64,000 nucleotides of DNA, taken from Maritalea myrionectae DSM 19524 (GTDB taxonomy: Bacteria > Pseudomonadota > Alphaproteobacteria > Rhizobiales > Devosiaceae). The DNA lies in assembly GCF_000423365.1 (NCBI RefSeq), contig NZ_AUHV01000005.1:372001-436000 (forward strand), written 5' to 3'. Shown piece after piece: positions 47,373-55,931 of this stretch (within the stretch, counting starts at the first letter, position 1; every line of letters starts with the position of its first letter). Below the pieces are notes generated by a model. It worked only from the letters and a program-made list of their open reading frames with translations, did no database searches and had not been told where the DNA came from. Both the position numbers and the translations under genes were made by a program.

Positions 47373-47543
47373 ATGGATTACAATGCTTTTCGACACTTCG
47401 CGGACAGTTGGGGGCTTTTGTATTTGTTCGTGGTTTTTGTTGGGGTGGTGCTGTTTATGTTCCGCCCTGGCGCCAAAAAACACGCGGAAATGGCAGCCCA
47501 GATTCCTTTAAAAGATGATCGTTCGCCTCAAGGAGAGGAATAG
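47373..47543 (+). CDS. ccoQ: cbb3-type oxidase subunit IV
   Basis: A 56-residue single-helix protein, MDYNAFRHFADSWGLLYLF, ending in a charged tail KDDRSPQGEE. It stabilises the oxidase complex. ATG at 47373 follows GGGAG. The frame is open upstream within ccoO but that is not coding. Confidence 0.93.
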   Translation: MDYNAFRHFADSWGLLYLFVVFVGVVLFMFRPGAKKHAEMAAQIPLKDDRSPQGEE

Positions 47544-47547
47544 GCCG

Positions 47548-48411
47548 ATGAGTAAAAAAGAAATTGATGAAATCAGCGGCGTTGAAACCACCGGTCACGA
47601 GTGGGACGGGATTAAAGAGCTTAACACACCTATGCCTCGTTGGTGGTTGTGGACGTTTTACGGCACAATCGTTTGGGCGGTGATTTACTGCATTCTCTAT
47701 CCTGCTATTCCGCTGATCAATGGTGCAACACCAGGCATTCTTGGCTATTCAAGCCGGGCTGAATTGGCCCAAAATGTTGCGGCGGCGGATGAAGCGAAAC
47801 AGGAGTTTGTCAGTCAGATCAACGATATGGAAGTTGGTGCGGTTCTCGACAATTCAGACCTGACCCGCTTTGCGGTTGCAGGTGGCGAATCTGCCTATAA
47901 GGTCTATTGCTCTCAGTGTCACGGTGCTGGTGCTGAAGGGGCCGTTGGCTTCCCGAACTTGAATGATGATGAGTGGATTTGGGGCGGCACGATCGATGAG
48001 ATCTATGCCACGATCTCTCACGGGGTGCGCTACGAAGCTGACGACGATACACGCGTTGGTGAAATGCCCGCCTTTGGTGAGTTTTGGGAACGTGATCAAG
48101 TTCGCGCAACTGCGCATTATGTGGCCAGCCTTTCCGGTGACGAACATGACGAGGCCTATCTTGAAGAAGGTAAGACCTTGTTCGAAGAGAACTGCACAGC
48201 CTGCCATGGTGAAGATGCTGGCGGTATCGCTGAACTTGGTGCACCAAGTTTGAATGATGCCATTTGGCTTTATGGTGGTGGCGTTGAGGCGATTTCTGCG
48301 CAAATCAACAATCCACAACATGGGGCAATGCCTGCCTGGCAAGAGCGCTTGGGTGACGCAACTGTTAAGCAATTGGCGGTTTATGTGCACTCACTGGGCG
48401 GTGGACAGTAG
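47548..48411 (+). CDS. ccoP: cbb3-type cytochrome c oxidase subunit III (diheme c)
   Basis: A 287-residue diheme cytochrome with one membrane helix (WWLWTFYGTIVWAVIYCILYP) and two heme sites, CSQCHG and CTACHG, with candidate axial methionines in GEMPAFGE and GAMPAWQE. It accepts electrons from the bc1 complex through soluble cytochrome. ATG at 47548, four bases after ccoQ, follows AAGGAGAGGA. It needs the Ccm system encoded at 22-24.7 kb. Confidence 0.97.
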   Translation: MSKKEIDEISGVETTGHEWDGIKELNTPMPRWWLWTFYGTIVWAVIYCILYPAIPLINGATPGILGYSSRAELAQNVAAADEAKQEFVSQINDMEVGAVLDNSDLTRFAVAGGESAYKVYCSQCHGAGAEGAVGFPNLNDDEWIWGGTIDEIYATISHGVRYEADDDTRVGEMPAFGEFWERDQVRATAHYVASLSGDEHDEAYLEEGKTLFEENCTACHGEDAGGIAELGAPSLNDAIWLYGGGVEAISAQINNPQHGAMPAWQERLGDATVKQLAVYVHSLGGGQ

Positions 48412-48441
48412 GCTTTCGCTATAACAGATCACAGATCGAAG

Positions 48442-48468
48442 AAAGGGCCCCAATTTGGGGCCCTTTTG
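48442..48468 (+). terminator. Rho-independent terminator after ccoP
   Basis: AAAGGGCCCC and GGGGCCCTTT form a perfect 10-bp stem with loop AATTT and a short T-run. It closes ccoNOQP. Confidence 0.9.
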
Positions 48469-48499
48469 ATTTGGTAAAGAGGTTGAGGTTCTGCCCGGG

Positions 48500-49081
48500 T
48501 TAGGCAGCAATCTTTTTCGCGGCGGCGAATTGACGGGCGATTGTGGCGACGCGTTCGCCCAAATGGGCTGCAGTTTCCAAATCTGACGGAATGGGACCAT
48601 GTTCGGGGCCTTGGTCTGCGTTGGATTGGGCCATCGCGCCAAGGGATGCGCCCAGGCGGTTCAAATCTTCTTCCGAACCGGTGGACGAATTGTTGCCCGG
48701 CATCAGGCCCAAGCTCACCCAATGCATGCCGTGCTGGGCGGCCAGCAATGAAAGCTGTTGCAGGGTGGAGTGCTTGTCACCATTCAAGCTGGAGGAGTTG
48801 GTGAAACCTGCGGCGACCTTGTCTTTCCAGCCTTGTTCGAACCAAACTTTGGAGCTTTTGTCGGCGAAGGCTTTAAACTCGCCGGAAACGCTGCCCATAT
48901 AGGTGGGGCTGCCGAAAATGATGGCATCGGCGTCTTTGAGATCATCCCAATGATTGTCCGCTTCTTCCACGGGGATCAAAATAGGGTTTGCGTTGGTGCG
49001 GGCAACACCATTGCGCACGGCTTCAGCTTGTTTGGCGGTGTGGCCATAGCCAGAGTGAAAAACAATTGCAACTTTCGTCAT
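48500..49081 (-). CDS. Flavodoxin family NAD(P)H-dependent oxidoreductase (WrbA-like)
   Basis: A 193-residue flavodoxin-fold protein: VAIVFHSGYGHTAKQAEAV for FMN phosphate, IIFGSPTYMGSVSGEFKAFAD, and SLNGDKHSTLQQLSLLAAQHGMHWVS as in NAD(P)H:quinone reductases of the WrbA group, though shorter at the C-terminus. It likely reduces quinones or nitro compounds. It is divergent from an HxlR regulator with a palindrome in the gap, so it is the probable target. Confidence 0.87.
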   Translation of the reverse strand: MTKVAIVFHSGYGHTAKQAEAVRNGVARTNANPILIPVEEADNHWDDLKDADAIIFGSPTYMGSVSGEFKAFADKSSKVWFEQGWKDKVAAGFTNSSSLNGDKHSTLQQLSLLAAQHGMHWVSLGLMPGNNSSTGSEEDLNRLGASLGAMAQSNADQGPEHGPIPSDLETAAHLGERVATIARQFAAAKKIAA

Positions 49082-49205
49082 TTGAACATTCCTAATTGGT
49101 CAAAATTTCTTGTCGCCAGATGGGGATAGTCCATCAATTGGTGGCGGCGCTTGACCTAAATGGGGGCATTGGGATAAAAATCGCAAGAAGGCACTATTTT
49201 GATAT

Positions 49206-49228
49206 GTAGGTACATAAAGTATACTTAC
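49206..49228. promoter_or_regulatory. Candidate HxlR operator
   Basis: GTAGGTACAT and GTATACTTAC are imperfect inverted arms (seven of ten pairs) around AAA, in the 213-base gap between the oxidoreductase and HxlR genes. HxlR-family sites such as those of YodB have the same GTA/TAC character. Confidence 0.5.
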
Positions 49229-49294
49229 AAAAATGTGCCTAAAGCAAAGCTGGGCCATTGCGCCGGGAAAAGCGCAAAATGTGCGGAGAAAAAA

Positions 49295-49687
49295 ATGTGC
49301 GATAATTTACATATCCATGGGCTCAAGATGCCCGAATCGATGGATGAGGAGACAAGAAGTCAGCTTTGCCCCGTCGTTTATGCGGTGTCAAAATTGGGCG
49401 GCAAGTGGAAATTGATTGTCGTACATAATCTGATTGATGGGCCGCTGCGCTTTGGCGAATTGCGGCGCGCCATTCCCGACATCACCCAACGCATGCTGAC
49501 CTTGACCCTTCGCGAACTGGAAGAAGACGGCATTGTGAACCGCCACGTGTTTGAGGTGGTGCCGCCGCATGTGGAATATTCTCTAACTGAGGTGGGCCAA
49601 GGCCTGGAGTCGGTGATGAGCTCATTGGGCGATTGGGGCCGCGCGAATTTTGCCCAAAAGCGCAACGCCGTCGCGCAAACCGCCTGA
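49295..49687 (+). CDS. HxlR family transcriptional regulator
   Basis: A 130-residue winged-helix protein with the HxlR pattern CPVVYAVSKLGGKWKLIVVHNLIDGPLRFGELRRAI and ITQRMLTLTLRELEEDGIVNR. It has Cys at position 2 and in LCPVV near residue 26, the region where YodB-type members sense quinones through a cysteine. The start at 49295 follows CGGAG. The frame is open further upstream but that sequence overlaps the operator. Confidence 0.88.
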   Translation: MCDNLHIHGLKMPESMDEETRSQLCPVVYAVSKLGGKWKLIVVHNLIDGPLRFGELRRAIPDITQRMLTLTLRELEEDGIVNRHVFEVVPPHVEYSLTEVGQGLESVMSSLGDWGRANFAQKRNAVAQTA

Positions 49688-49688
49688 T

Positions 49689-50582
49689 CTATTGCCCGCC
49701 GATGTGATTAATCAAAAAGTCCCTTACAAGGCGAATGGTGAAGGGCATATGGCGATGCGGGTGGTGCAGGAGCCATAAATGCGTTTGCGCTTCGTGCATC
49801 TGCCCCTGCCACTCCGGCAATAAATTTACCAGATCTCCAGTTTCCAGGGCCGACTTTGTTAGCCAGTTTGGCAATAGGGTCGGGCCGTGTCCCGCACAGG
49901 CCGCTTTCAGCACGGCCAATGGTGCGGACAGCGATAATGTGCCTTTGGCATCAATGGTGCACTTCTGATTGGTGGATTTCTTTTTGAAATGCCATGGGGT
50001 GAGCGCCGGCGGCAAATCCAGCAAAAGGCAATCGGCGTTCGACAAATCTTGTGGCGTGTTGATTTTGTCTCGCCATGCAGGGCTGCCGACGCAATGATAA
50101 ATTGGCGACAATAATTTGGTGGCGTGCATATTGCCGCGGGGTGTGGGGGCAAAGCGCAAAGCCATATCGATCTGCCGCTCCAGCAGCGGCATATTATCAT
50201 CGGTCATATAGATCTTTAGGTCGATGCGCGGAAATTTGGCCCGAAATTTTTGCAAAACTGGCAGCAGCACTTCTTGGCCAAATGCGGCGGAACAGGTGAG
50301 GCGCACTTGGCCTTCCGGCTCCAGGATTTGAGCTCGGGCGGCGCGTTCGGCGTCTTTCAACCCAGCTAAAAGCGGGGCGATCTGATCCAGATATTGCTGG
50401 CCCTTATCGGTGAGATTCACCCGCCGGGTAGAGCGCTGAAACAATTGAAAGCCCAAGCGATCTTCCAGCCGTGCTACAGCGCGTGTCACATTGCTGGGGT
50501 CCATATTGTGGTCGCGCGCAGTTTGGGCGAAGCTTTTGCTGCGGGCCACGTCTAGTGCGATGTCTAAATCTTCAATCTGCAT
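49689..50582 (-). CDS. LysR family transcriptional regulator
   Basis: A 297-residue LysR protein: HTH at residues 17-37 (FAQTARDHNMDPSNVTRAVARLEDRLGFQLFQRSTRR) and an effector domain starting near residue 90 (GQVRLTCSAAFGQEVLLPVL). It is divergent from a short-chain dehydrogenase gene with inverted repeats in the gap, so that gene is the likely target. The stop is two bases from the end of the HxlR gene. Confidence 0.92.
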   Translation of the reverse strand: MQIEDLDIALDVARSKSFAQTARDHNMDPSNVTRAVARLEDRLGFQLFQRSTRRVNLTDKGQQYLDQIAPLLAGLKDAERAARAQILEPEGQVRLTCSAAFGQEVLLPVLQKFRAKFPRIDLKIYMTDDNMPLLERQIDMALRFAPTPRGNMHATKLLSPIYHCVGSPAWRDKINTPQDLSNADCLLLDLPPALTPWHFKKKSTNQKCTIDAKGTLSLSAPLAVLKAACAGHGPTLLPNWLTKSALETGDLVNLLPEWQGQMHEAQTHLWLLHHPHRHMPFTIRLVRDFLINHIGGQ

Positions 50583-50601
50583 TATTGCAAATATAGCAAT
50601 A
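50583..50601. promoter_or_regulatory. Candidate LysR operator
   Basis: TATTGC and GCAATA are perfect arms around seven A/T bases directly before the LysR start, giving the T-N11-A form. A second site with the same half-sites, ATTGCGCAAT, lies at 50625-50634. Confidence 0.65.
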
Positions 50602-50624
50602 AAATCATGTATGCGAAGCTATTT

Positions 50625-50634
50625 ATTGCGCAAT
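50625..50634. promoter_or_regulatory. Second ATTGC palindrome
   Basis: ATTGCGCAAT is a perfect 10-bp palindrome using the same half-site as 50583-50601, about 40 bases before the dehydrogenase start. Confidence 0.5.
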
Positions 50635-50672
50635 CACGCTTTGCTAACGTCGATGCAATTGAGGAGTATGTG

Positions 50673-51431
50673 ATGAATTTTCAAAACAAGACAATTTTGA
50701 TCACTGGGGCCAGCCGGGGCATCGGCGAAGCCGCGGCGCGGCATTTGTTTGAGCTTGGCGCCAATTTGATTTTGCTGGCCCGATCGCAAGACAAGTTGGA
50801 GGCGCTTGCCAAGGCGTTGGACCCGAGTGGCGAGCGTGTGGAAGTTGTCGCCTGTGATGTGGCGGATTATGACGCGGTGCGGGCGGCGGTTGAAAAGGCC
50901 GAGTGCTTTGGTGGCGTGGATATTGTGGTCAATAATGCAGGGCTGATCGACCCCATCGCCCGCATTGGCGATAGTGACCCTACCGCCTGGTCACACATGG
51001 TCGATGTGAATTTGAAGGGCCCCTATTATATGATGCATGCGGCGCTGCCGCAGATGCTGGCGAAAAAGGGTGGCACTTTCATCAATATCAGCTCCGGCGC
51101 GGCCTATGGCGCGCTTGAAGGGTGGAGCCATTATTGTGCCACCAAGGCGGGCTTGCTGCAGCTGACCCGCACATTGCACAAGGAATATGCAACACAGGGC
51201 ATCCGTTCGATTGGGTTGAGTCCCGGTACGGTGGCAACACAGATGCAAGTTGAGATCAAAGCCTCTGGCATCAACCCGGTCAGCGCATTGGACCCATCGG
51301 TGCATATTTCACCCGAATGGGTGGCCAAGGCCATCGCCTTTTTATGTGGCCCCGCTGGTGACGATTATCTGGGGCAGGATTTCTCCATGAAAACCGAAGA
51401 GGGCCGCGCTGCCCTGGGGCTGCCAAGCTGA
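50673..51431 (+). CDS. Short-chain dehydrogenase/reductase
   Basis: A 252-residue classical SDR: LITGASRGIGEAAA for the coenzyme, DIVVNNAGLIDP, catalytic Ser in NISSGAA, and YCATKAG with Tyr and Lys. The N-terminal pattern with Arg after the Gly-rich loop (LARSQDKLEA) suggests NADP(H). The substrate is unknown. ATG at 50673 follows GAGGAG. Confidence 0.9.
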   Translation: MNFQNKTILITGASRGIGEAAARHLFELGANLILLARSQDKLEALAKALDPSGERVEVVACDVADYDAVRAAVEKAECFGGVDIVVNNAGLIDPIARIGDSDPTAWSHMVDVNLKGPYYMMHAALPQMLAKKGGTFINISSGAAYGALEGWSHYCATKAGLLQLTRTLHKEYATQGIRSIGLSPGTVATQMQVEIKASGINPVSALDPSVHISPEWVAKAIAFLCGPAGDDYLGQDFSMKTEEGRAALGLPS

Positions 51432-51458
51432 GTGCAAAATTGATTGGATTGGCCACGC

Positions 51459-52058
51459 CTAGTCGCGCGGCTTGTCCAATTGCCATTGCAGGTTGGCTTT
51501 TATGGCGGGCCATTCGTGGGGCAACACTGAATAGACCGCCGTGTCGCGCAAGCTGCCATTGGGCATGATCATGTGGTTGCGCAAAATGCCATCCAGCTTT
51601 GCGCCCAATCGCTCAATGGCGCGTCGGCTTTGATGGTTTAAATGGTGGGTGCGGAACTCCACCACATTTACTTTGATGTCCTTAAAGGCGTGGGTGAGCA
51701 GCATCAGCTTGCATTCGGTATTGATGGGTGAGCGTTGGGCCGCTTTGGCATACCAGGTGGCGCCAATCTCGGCGCGGCGATTCGTCGAATTAAGATTGAG
51801 AAATGTGGTCTGGCCGATGATTTTACCCGTGCGCTGATCGACGACGCTGAAAGGGAGCATCATGCCCTCGGCCTCCAAGCCCAGCCGTCGATCAATTTCC
51901 GCTTCCATTTTTTCCGGCGCGGCTATGCTGGTGTACCAAAGTTTATGCAATTCACCTTCGGCGCTGGCGGCTTGCAAGTCGGCCAGATGGTCGTGGCTCA
52001 GCGGCACCAATTTTGCGGTTTGGGCTTCAAGGGTGATGGGGGCGAACCATTTGCTCAT
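51459..52058 (-). CDS. GNAT family acetyltransferase (RimJ/RimL-like)
   Basis: A 199-residue protein: LVPLSHDHLADLQAA, GKIIGQTTFLNLN, AEIGATWYAKAAQRSPINTECKLMLLTHAF, NHQSRRAIERLGAKLDG. This is a Acetyltransf_3-type GNAT. The target is unknown. Its start overlaps the stop of the antiporter gene by four bases on the same strand, so it is the second gene of that unit. Confidence 0.85.
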   Translation of the reverse strand: MSKWFAPITLEAQTAKLVPLSHDHLADLQAASAEGELHKLWYTSIAAPEKMEAEIDRRLGLEAEGMMLPFSVVDQRTGKIIGQTTFLNLNSTNRRAEIGATWYAKAAQRSPINTECKLMLLTHAFKDIKVNVVEFRTHHLNHQSRRAIERLGAKLDGILRNHMIMPNGSLRDTAVYSVLPHEWPAIKANLQWQLDKPRD

Positions 52059-53278
52059 GGTTTTTTGACTTTCTGCATGGTTTTTTCAAAGTGATGGGCA
52101 AGGGGTTTGGCGCTTAGCCCATGGGCCAGAATGGACAGGCCAACGGTCAATACGGTGCAGGCCAGCATTTCATCAACAAAGGGCAGCTCATATTGCTCGG
52201 CGACAAACAGCGCGAATAGAATTGAGGCCAATCCTTTGGGGCCAAACCAACCCAGAATAAAACGCTCATAAAGGTGCAGCTTTTCGCCAATCAGGCTGAT
52301 GGCGATGGGCAGCATGCGCACAAGGGTTAAAAACCCAATGGCGATGAGCAGTGTGGTCCAATTGGCATGGGCCAACCCGATGGGGGCCAGCACGGCGCCA
52401 AAAATCATAAAAGTGAGAATAGTAAGGAACGTGCTTTCGCCTTCCAAAAACTCGGTGATGAATTTGTGGCGCGTCATTTTCACATTGCCGAAGGTCAGCC
52501 CGGCAACAAAGGCGGCGATAAAACCGTTGCCGCCAATGGTTTCAGCGCCGAAAAAGGCGGCCAGCCCCACACTGAGGAAGAAGATGCCTTCATAAATGGG
52601 TTGGGTGAATTTGTGATGGGTGGCCAAATCGAGCAATTTGGCACCGAGATAGCCGATCATAATGCCCGCCAGCGGGCCAAAAATGATTTGCGCGCCGACA
52701 AATTGGCCAATGGCGATAGGGGTGAGGTTGATGCTGCTGCTGGCTTCATTGGCCATCAGCAATGCCGCGAACACCACCACGGGCAGGGCCATGCCATCAT
52801 TGAGGCCGCTTTCCACATTGATTGCCTCTGAAAGGCGCATGGGCACATCTTTATCTGCCAAGATCGGTTGGGCCAGCGCTGCATCTGTCGGGGTTAAGAT
52901 GGCAGCCGTTAACAGTGCCATGGCCCAGGGCAGGTCTGGGGAGAGCAGGATGATCAAAATTGTGCCCAAGGCGATGGTGAGCGGCATGCCAATCAACAAC
53001 ATGCGTGCGGGCAAGCCATAATGGGTTTTAAGATTGCGTAGCCGGATTTTTGATGCGTCGAGAAACAGGGTGAGAATCAGCGTGATTTCGACCACGGTGT
53101 GGATGGTGCTGTCGTCAATTTCAAGATTGATGATGCCTAACCCGGCTGGACCAAGGCCAAACCCCAACCCGGCAAAGAATATCGGCAGGGTGATCCATGA
53201 CTTTTCAATCGGCCGCACAAAAAGGGCAAAGCCCATTATGCCGATCAAGATCAGGGCGAATTGAAATTCATGGGGCAT
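52055..53278 (-). CDS. Cation:proton antiporter, CPA1 type
   Basis: A 407-residue membrane protein with about 12 hydrophobic segments. AAILTPTDAALAQPILADKDVP and INVESGLNDGMALPVVVF contain the ND-type acidic site expected for electroneutral Na+/H+ exchange, and RFILGWFGPKGLASILFALF is also typical. It would act in sodium or pH homeostasis at the inner membrane. No large C-terminal cytoplasmic domain is present. Confidence 0.9.
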   Translation of the reverse strand: MPHEFQFALILIGIMGFALFVRPIEKSWITLPIFFAGLGFGLGPAGLGIINLEIDDSTIHTVVEITLILTLFLDASKIRLRNLKTHYGLPARMLLIGMPLTIALGTILIILLSPDLPWAMALLTAAILTPTDAALAQPILADKDVPMRLSEAINVESGLNDGMALPVVVFAALLMANEASSSINLTPIAIGQFVGAQIIFGPLAGIMIGYLGAKLLDLATHHKFTQPIYEGIFFLSVGLAAFFGAETIGGNGFIAAFVAGLTFGNVKMTRHKFITEFLEGESTFLTILTFMIFGAVLAPIGLAHANWTTLLIAIGFLTLVRMLPIAISLIGEKLHLYERFILGWFGPKGLASILFALFVAEQYELPFVDEMLACTVLTVGLSILAHGLSAKPLAHHFEKTMQKVKKP

Positions 53279-53346
53279 GAACGTGCCTTGGCTGACGAAT
53301 GAGTTGTGCGGCCATTATGAGGGCAAGATTGTTTAAAACAAGTGGG

Positions 53347-53703
53347 TTAGACCAATTCTTTGGTCGCCGCCGTGGCCGGGTCGCCTGTGTTGGGCACACC
53401 TGCTGGTTCAAACAGCATGATCTTGGCTTCAGCCTTGGCCACCGGGCGGTGCTGTTTGCCTTTGGGCACCACATAAAGCTCGCCGGGACCAAGGGTTACG
53501 TCGCCATCTTTCATTTCAATGGTAATTTCACCCTCAATCACCATAAACATTTCATCGGTGTCAGGATGATTGTGCCAATTAAACTCGCCTTCAACCTTGG
53601 CGATCAGGATGTCATAATCGTTGAGTTGGGCGACAATTTTGGGCGACCACTGTTCGGTAAAGGTTGAGAATTTTTCGCTTAGATTGATTGCTTTGTCGCC
53701 CAT
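53347..53703 (-). CDS. Small cupin-domain protein
   Basis: A 118-residue single-domain cupin: FNWHNHPDTDEMFMVIEGEITIEM gives the first motif with His, His and Glu metal ligands, and GPGELYVVPKGKQHRP the second motif with Pro-Gly and His. It likely binds one divalent metal. The reaction is unknown. It sits ten bases after msrB on the same strand. Confidence 0.88.
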   Translation of the reverse strand: MGDKAINLSEKFSTFTEQWSPKIVAQLNDYDILIAKVEGEFNWHNHPDTDEMFMVIEGEITIEMKDGDVTLGPGELYVVPKGKQHRPVAKAEAKIMLFEPAGVPNTGDPATAATKELV

Positions 53704-53713
53704 GACTTGATCC

Positions 53714-54166
53714 CTATGTGTCGAGTAGCTCTAAATACTCACCATAGCCCTCTTCTTCCATTTTGGAAGAGGGGATAAAGCGCAATGCGGCGGAATTGAT
53801 GCAATAGCGCAAGCCGCCCATTTCTGCTGGCCCGTCATCAAACACATGGCCCAAATGGCTGTCGCCATGGTGGGAGCGGACTTCGGTGCGCACCATGCCG
53901 TGGGTGGTGTCGGTATTTTCCTTCACCCAGCTTGGGTTGATGGGCCGCGAAAAGCTGGGCCAGCCGCACCCGGCATCGAACTTATCGGATGAAACAAACA
54001 GCGGCTCACCCGAGACGATATCGACATAAATGCCTTTTTCATTATGGTCCCAATATTCATTTTGGAATGGGCGCTCAGTGCCATTTTTTTGGGTCACATA
54101 GAACTGCTCCTCAGTCAGTTTTTCGAGGGCGTCTTGGGTCTTTTGATAGTCTTTGTGATCTGCCAT
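53714..54166 (-). CDS. msrB: Peptide-methionine (R)-S-oxide reductase
   Basis: A 150-residue MsrB with [29 protein letters not shown] and the catalytic cysteine in [11 protein letters not shown]. The zinc-binding CxxC pairs of many MsrBs are missing: the first is replaced in [13 protein letters not shown]. It repairs oxidised methionine. Start at 54166 ([18 protein letters not shown]) fits the family; an earlier codon at 54178 is less likely. It is divergent from ccoG, and the gap carries the FNR-type box. Confidence 0.94.
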   Translation of the reverse strand: MADHKDYQKTQDALEKLTEEQFYVTQKNGTERPFQNEYWDHNEKGIYVDIVSGEPLFVSSDKFDAGCGWPSFSRPINPSWVKENTDTTHGMVRTEVRSHHGDSHLGHVFDDGPAEMGGLRYCINSAALRFIPSSKMEEEGYGEYLELLDT

Positions 54167-54285
54167 GATGGTCACCATACTTCTTGCAAGGAATTTGAAC
54201 TATAATCGGTGCTGGATGCGCCTCACAATCATAATTTGGTGAGCAAGGTCTTTGTTCCGAGACTGACAAATTGTCGCGAGGGGAA

Positions 54286-54299
54286 TTGACTCATATCAA
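54286..54299. promoter_or_regulatory. FNR/FixK box upstream of ccoG
   Basis: TTGACTCATATCAA matches TTGA-N6-TCAA exactly, 62 bases before the ccoG ATG. TAATCT at 54317-54322 is a possible -10. Together with the ccoN box it suggests joint oxygen control of oxidase and assembly genes by FnrL. Confidence 0.85.
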
Positions 54300-54360
54300 C
54301 ACTCGTCTGGGTGGAATAATCTAGTCTTGCCTCTAATGCGATGGATAGGGATCATTTAGC

Positions 54361-55929
54361 ATGACAGATACAGCCACCTCCAAGGGTGAAACCCACGTTG
54401 AAGACTATGACGTGGAAGCGGTTAACCGCGCCGGGCAACGTGCGCCACTTTATGCTGCGCGAAAAAAAATTCACCCCAAACGGGTAAATGGTAATTTCCG
54501 TCGGTTGAAATGGATCATCATGATCGTGACCTTGGGCATTTACTATATCACGCCATGGCTGCGATTTGACCGCGGCGAATATGCCCCGGATCAGGCCGTG
54601 CTGGTGGATTTGGCCAATCGCCGTTTCTACTTCTTTTTCATCGAGATTTGGCCGCAAGAATTTTATTATGTTGCCGGCCTTTTGGTGATGGCCGGGGTGG
54701 GGTTGTTTTTGATCACCTCCACCGTTGGCCGGGCCTGGTGTGGCTATACCTGCCCGCAAACCGTGTGGGTTGATCTGTTTTTGGTGGTTGAGCGCTTTTT
54801 TGAAGGCGACCGCAATCAGCGGATGAAGCTCGACGACGCACCTTGGTCCCTAAACAAGATTTGGCGGCGGGTGGCCAAACACAGCACCTGGCTTCTGATT
54901 GGCGTGGCCACGGGCGGCGCGTGGATTTTCTATTTCGCCGATGCGCCGACGCTGTTTATGGACGTGATCCGATTCGAAGCGCCGATGGTGGCCTATTTCA
55001 CCATTTTGATCTTGACGGCGACGACCTACACTTTTGGTGGGCTGATGCGCGAGCAAGTGTGTACCTATATGTGCCCTTGGCCGCGCATTCAGGGCGCGAT
55101 GCTCGATGAGCACTCGCTGACGGTGACCTATAATGATTGGCGGGGTGAGCCGCGCACTAAACATTCCAAAAAGGCGTTGAAGGAAGGCAAGACCGTTGGT
55201 GATTGCGTCGATTGCAACGCTTGCGTTGCGGTGTGTCCAATGGGCATTGATATTCGCGATGGGCAGCAGCTTGAATGCATCACCTGTGCGCTTTGTATTG
55301 ATGCGTGTGACAATGTGATGGACAAGTTGGACCGCGAACGTGGCCTGATCTCCTACACAACGCTGAATGACTATAACGAAAACATGCAGTTGGCGACGAC
55401 AGGTTCTGCCACGATTGATCCCACCAAAGTGCGGGATGACAAGGGCAAGTTGCTTGATCGGGTGAAACGCACCAATTGGCGTTCGATCATTCGGTGGCGC
55501 ACGCTGGTCTATTTCTGCTTCTGGGCCGCGATTGGTTTGGGCATGTTGATTGCATTGTCCTTGCGCGATCGGTTGGATGTGAATGTGCAGCATGACCGGA
55601 ATCCGCTCTATGTGCAGCTTTCAGATGGTGCGGTGCGCAATGGTTATGACGTCAAGATTTTGAATATGACGCCCGAACCCCGGACGATTCGCTTGTCGAT
55701 TGAAGGCTTGCCGAGTGGCGAAATGACCTTGGCGAGCTCTGTTGACGAGCCGCAGACCGATATTGTGTTGGATGTTGAGCCAGACCGGGTTTTGCCGCTG
55801 CGTGTTTATGTGCGGGCAATGCCTCAACAATTGAATGAAAATCCTGTACGGTTTGACTTTGTCGTCGTTGATGTGTTCGGCGAAGAAAGCTCACGAGAAA
55901 CCGTGAAATTTGAAATGCCACGGGAGTGA
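54361..55929 (+). CDS. ccoG: Cytochrome c oxidase accessory protein CcoG
   Basis: A 522-residue membrane iron-sulfur protein with about five membrane helices, a polyferredoxin centre CVDCNACVAVCPMGID and CITCALCIDACDNVMDK, and an Ig-like C-terminal domain. The motifs WCGYTCPQTVWVDLF and EQVCTYMCPWPRIQG are CcoG-specific. It is needed for copper handling (Cu2+ reduction) in cbb3 assembly. Confidence 0.96.
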   Translation: MTDTATSKGETHVEDYDVEAVNRAGQRAPLYAARKKIHPKRVNGNFRRLKWIIMIVTLGIYYITPWLRFDRGEYAPDQAVLVDLANRRFYFFFIEIWPQEFYYVAGLLVMAGVGLFLITSTVGRAWCGYTCPQTVWVDLFLVVERFFEGDRNQRMKLDDAPWSLNKIWRRVAKHSTWLLIGVATGGAWIFYFADAPTLFMDVIRFEAPMVAYFTILILTATTYTFGGLMREQVCTYMCPWPRIQGAMLDEHSLTVTYNDWRGEPRTKHSKKALKEGKTVGDCVDCNACVAVCPMGIDIRDGQQLECITCALCIDACDNVMDKLDRERGLISYTTLNDYNENMQLATTGSATIDPTKVRDDKGKLLDRVKRTNWRSIIRWRTLVYFCFWAAIGLGMLIALSLRDRLDVNVQHDRNPLYVQLSDGAVRNGYDVKILNMTPEPRTIRLSIEGLPSGEMTLASSVDEPQTDIVLDVEPDRVLPLRVYVRAMPQQLNENPVRFDFVVVDVFGEESSRETVKFEMPRE

Positions 55930-55931
55930 AG

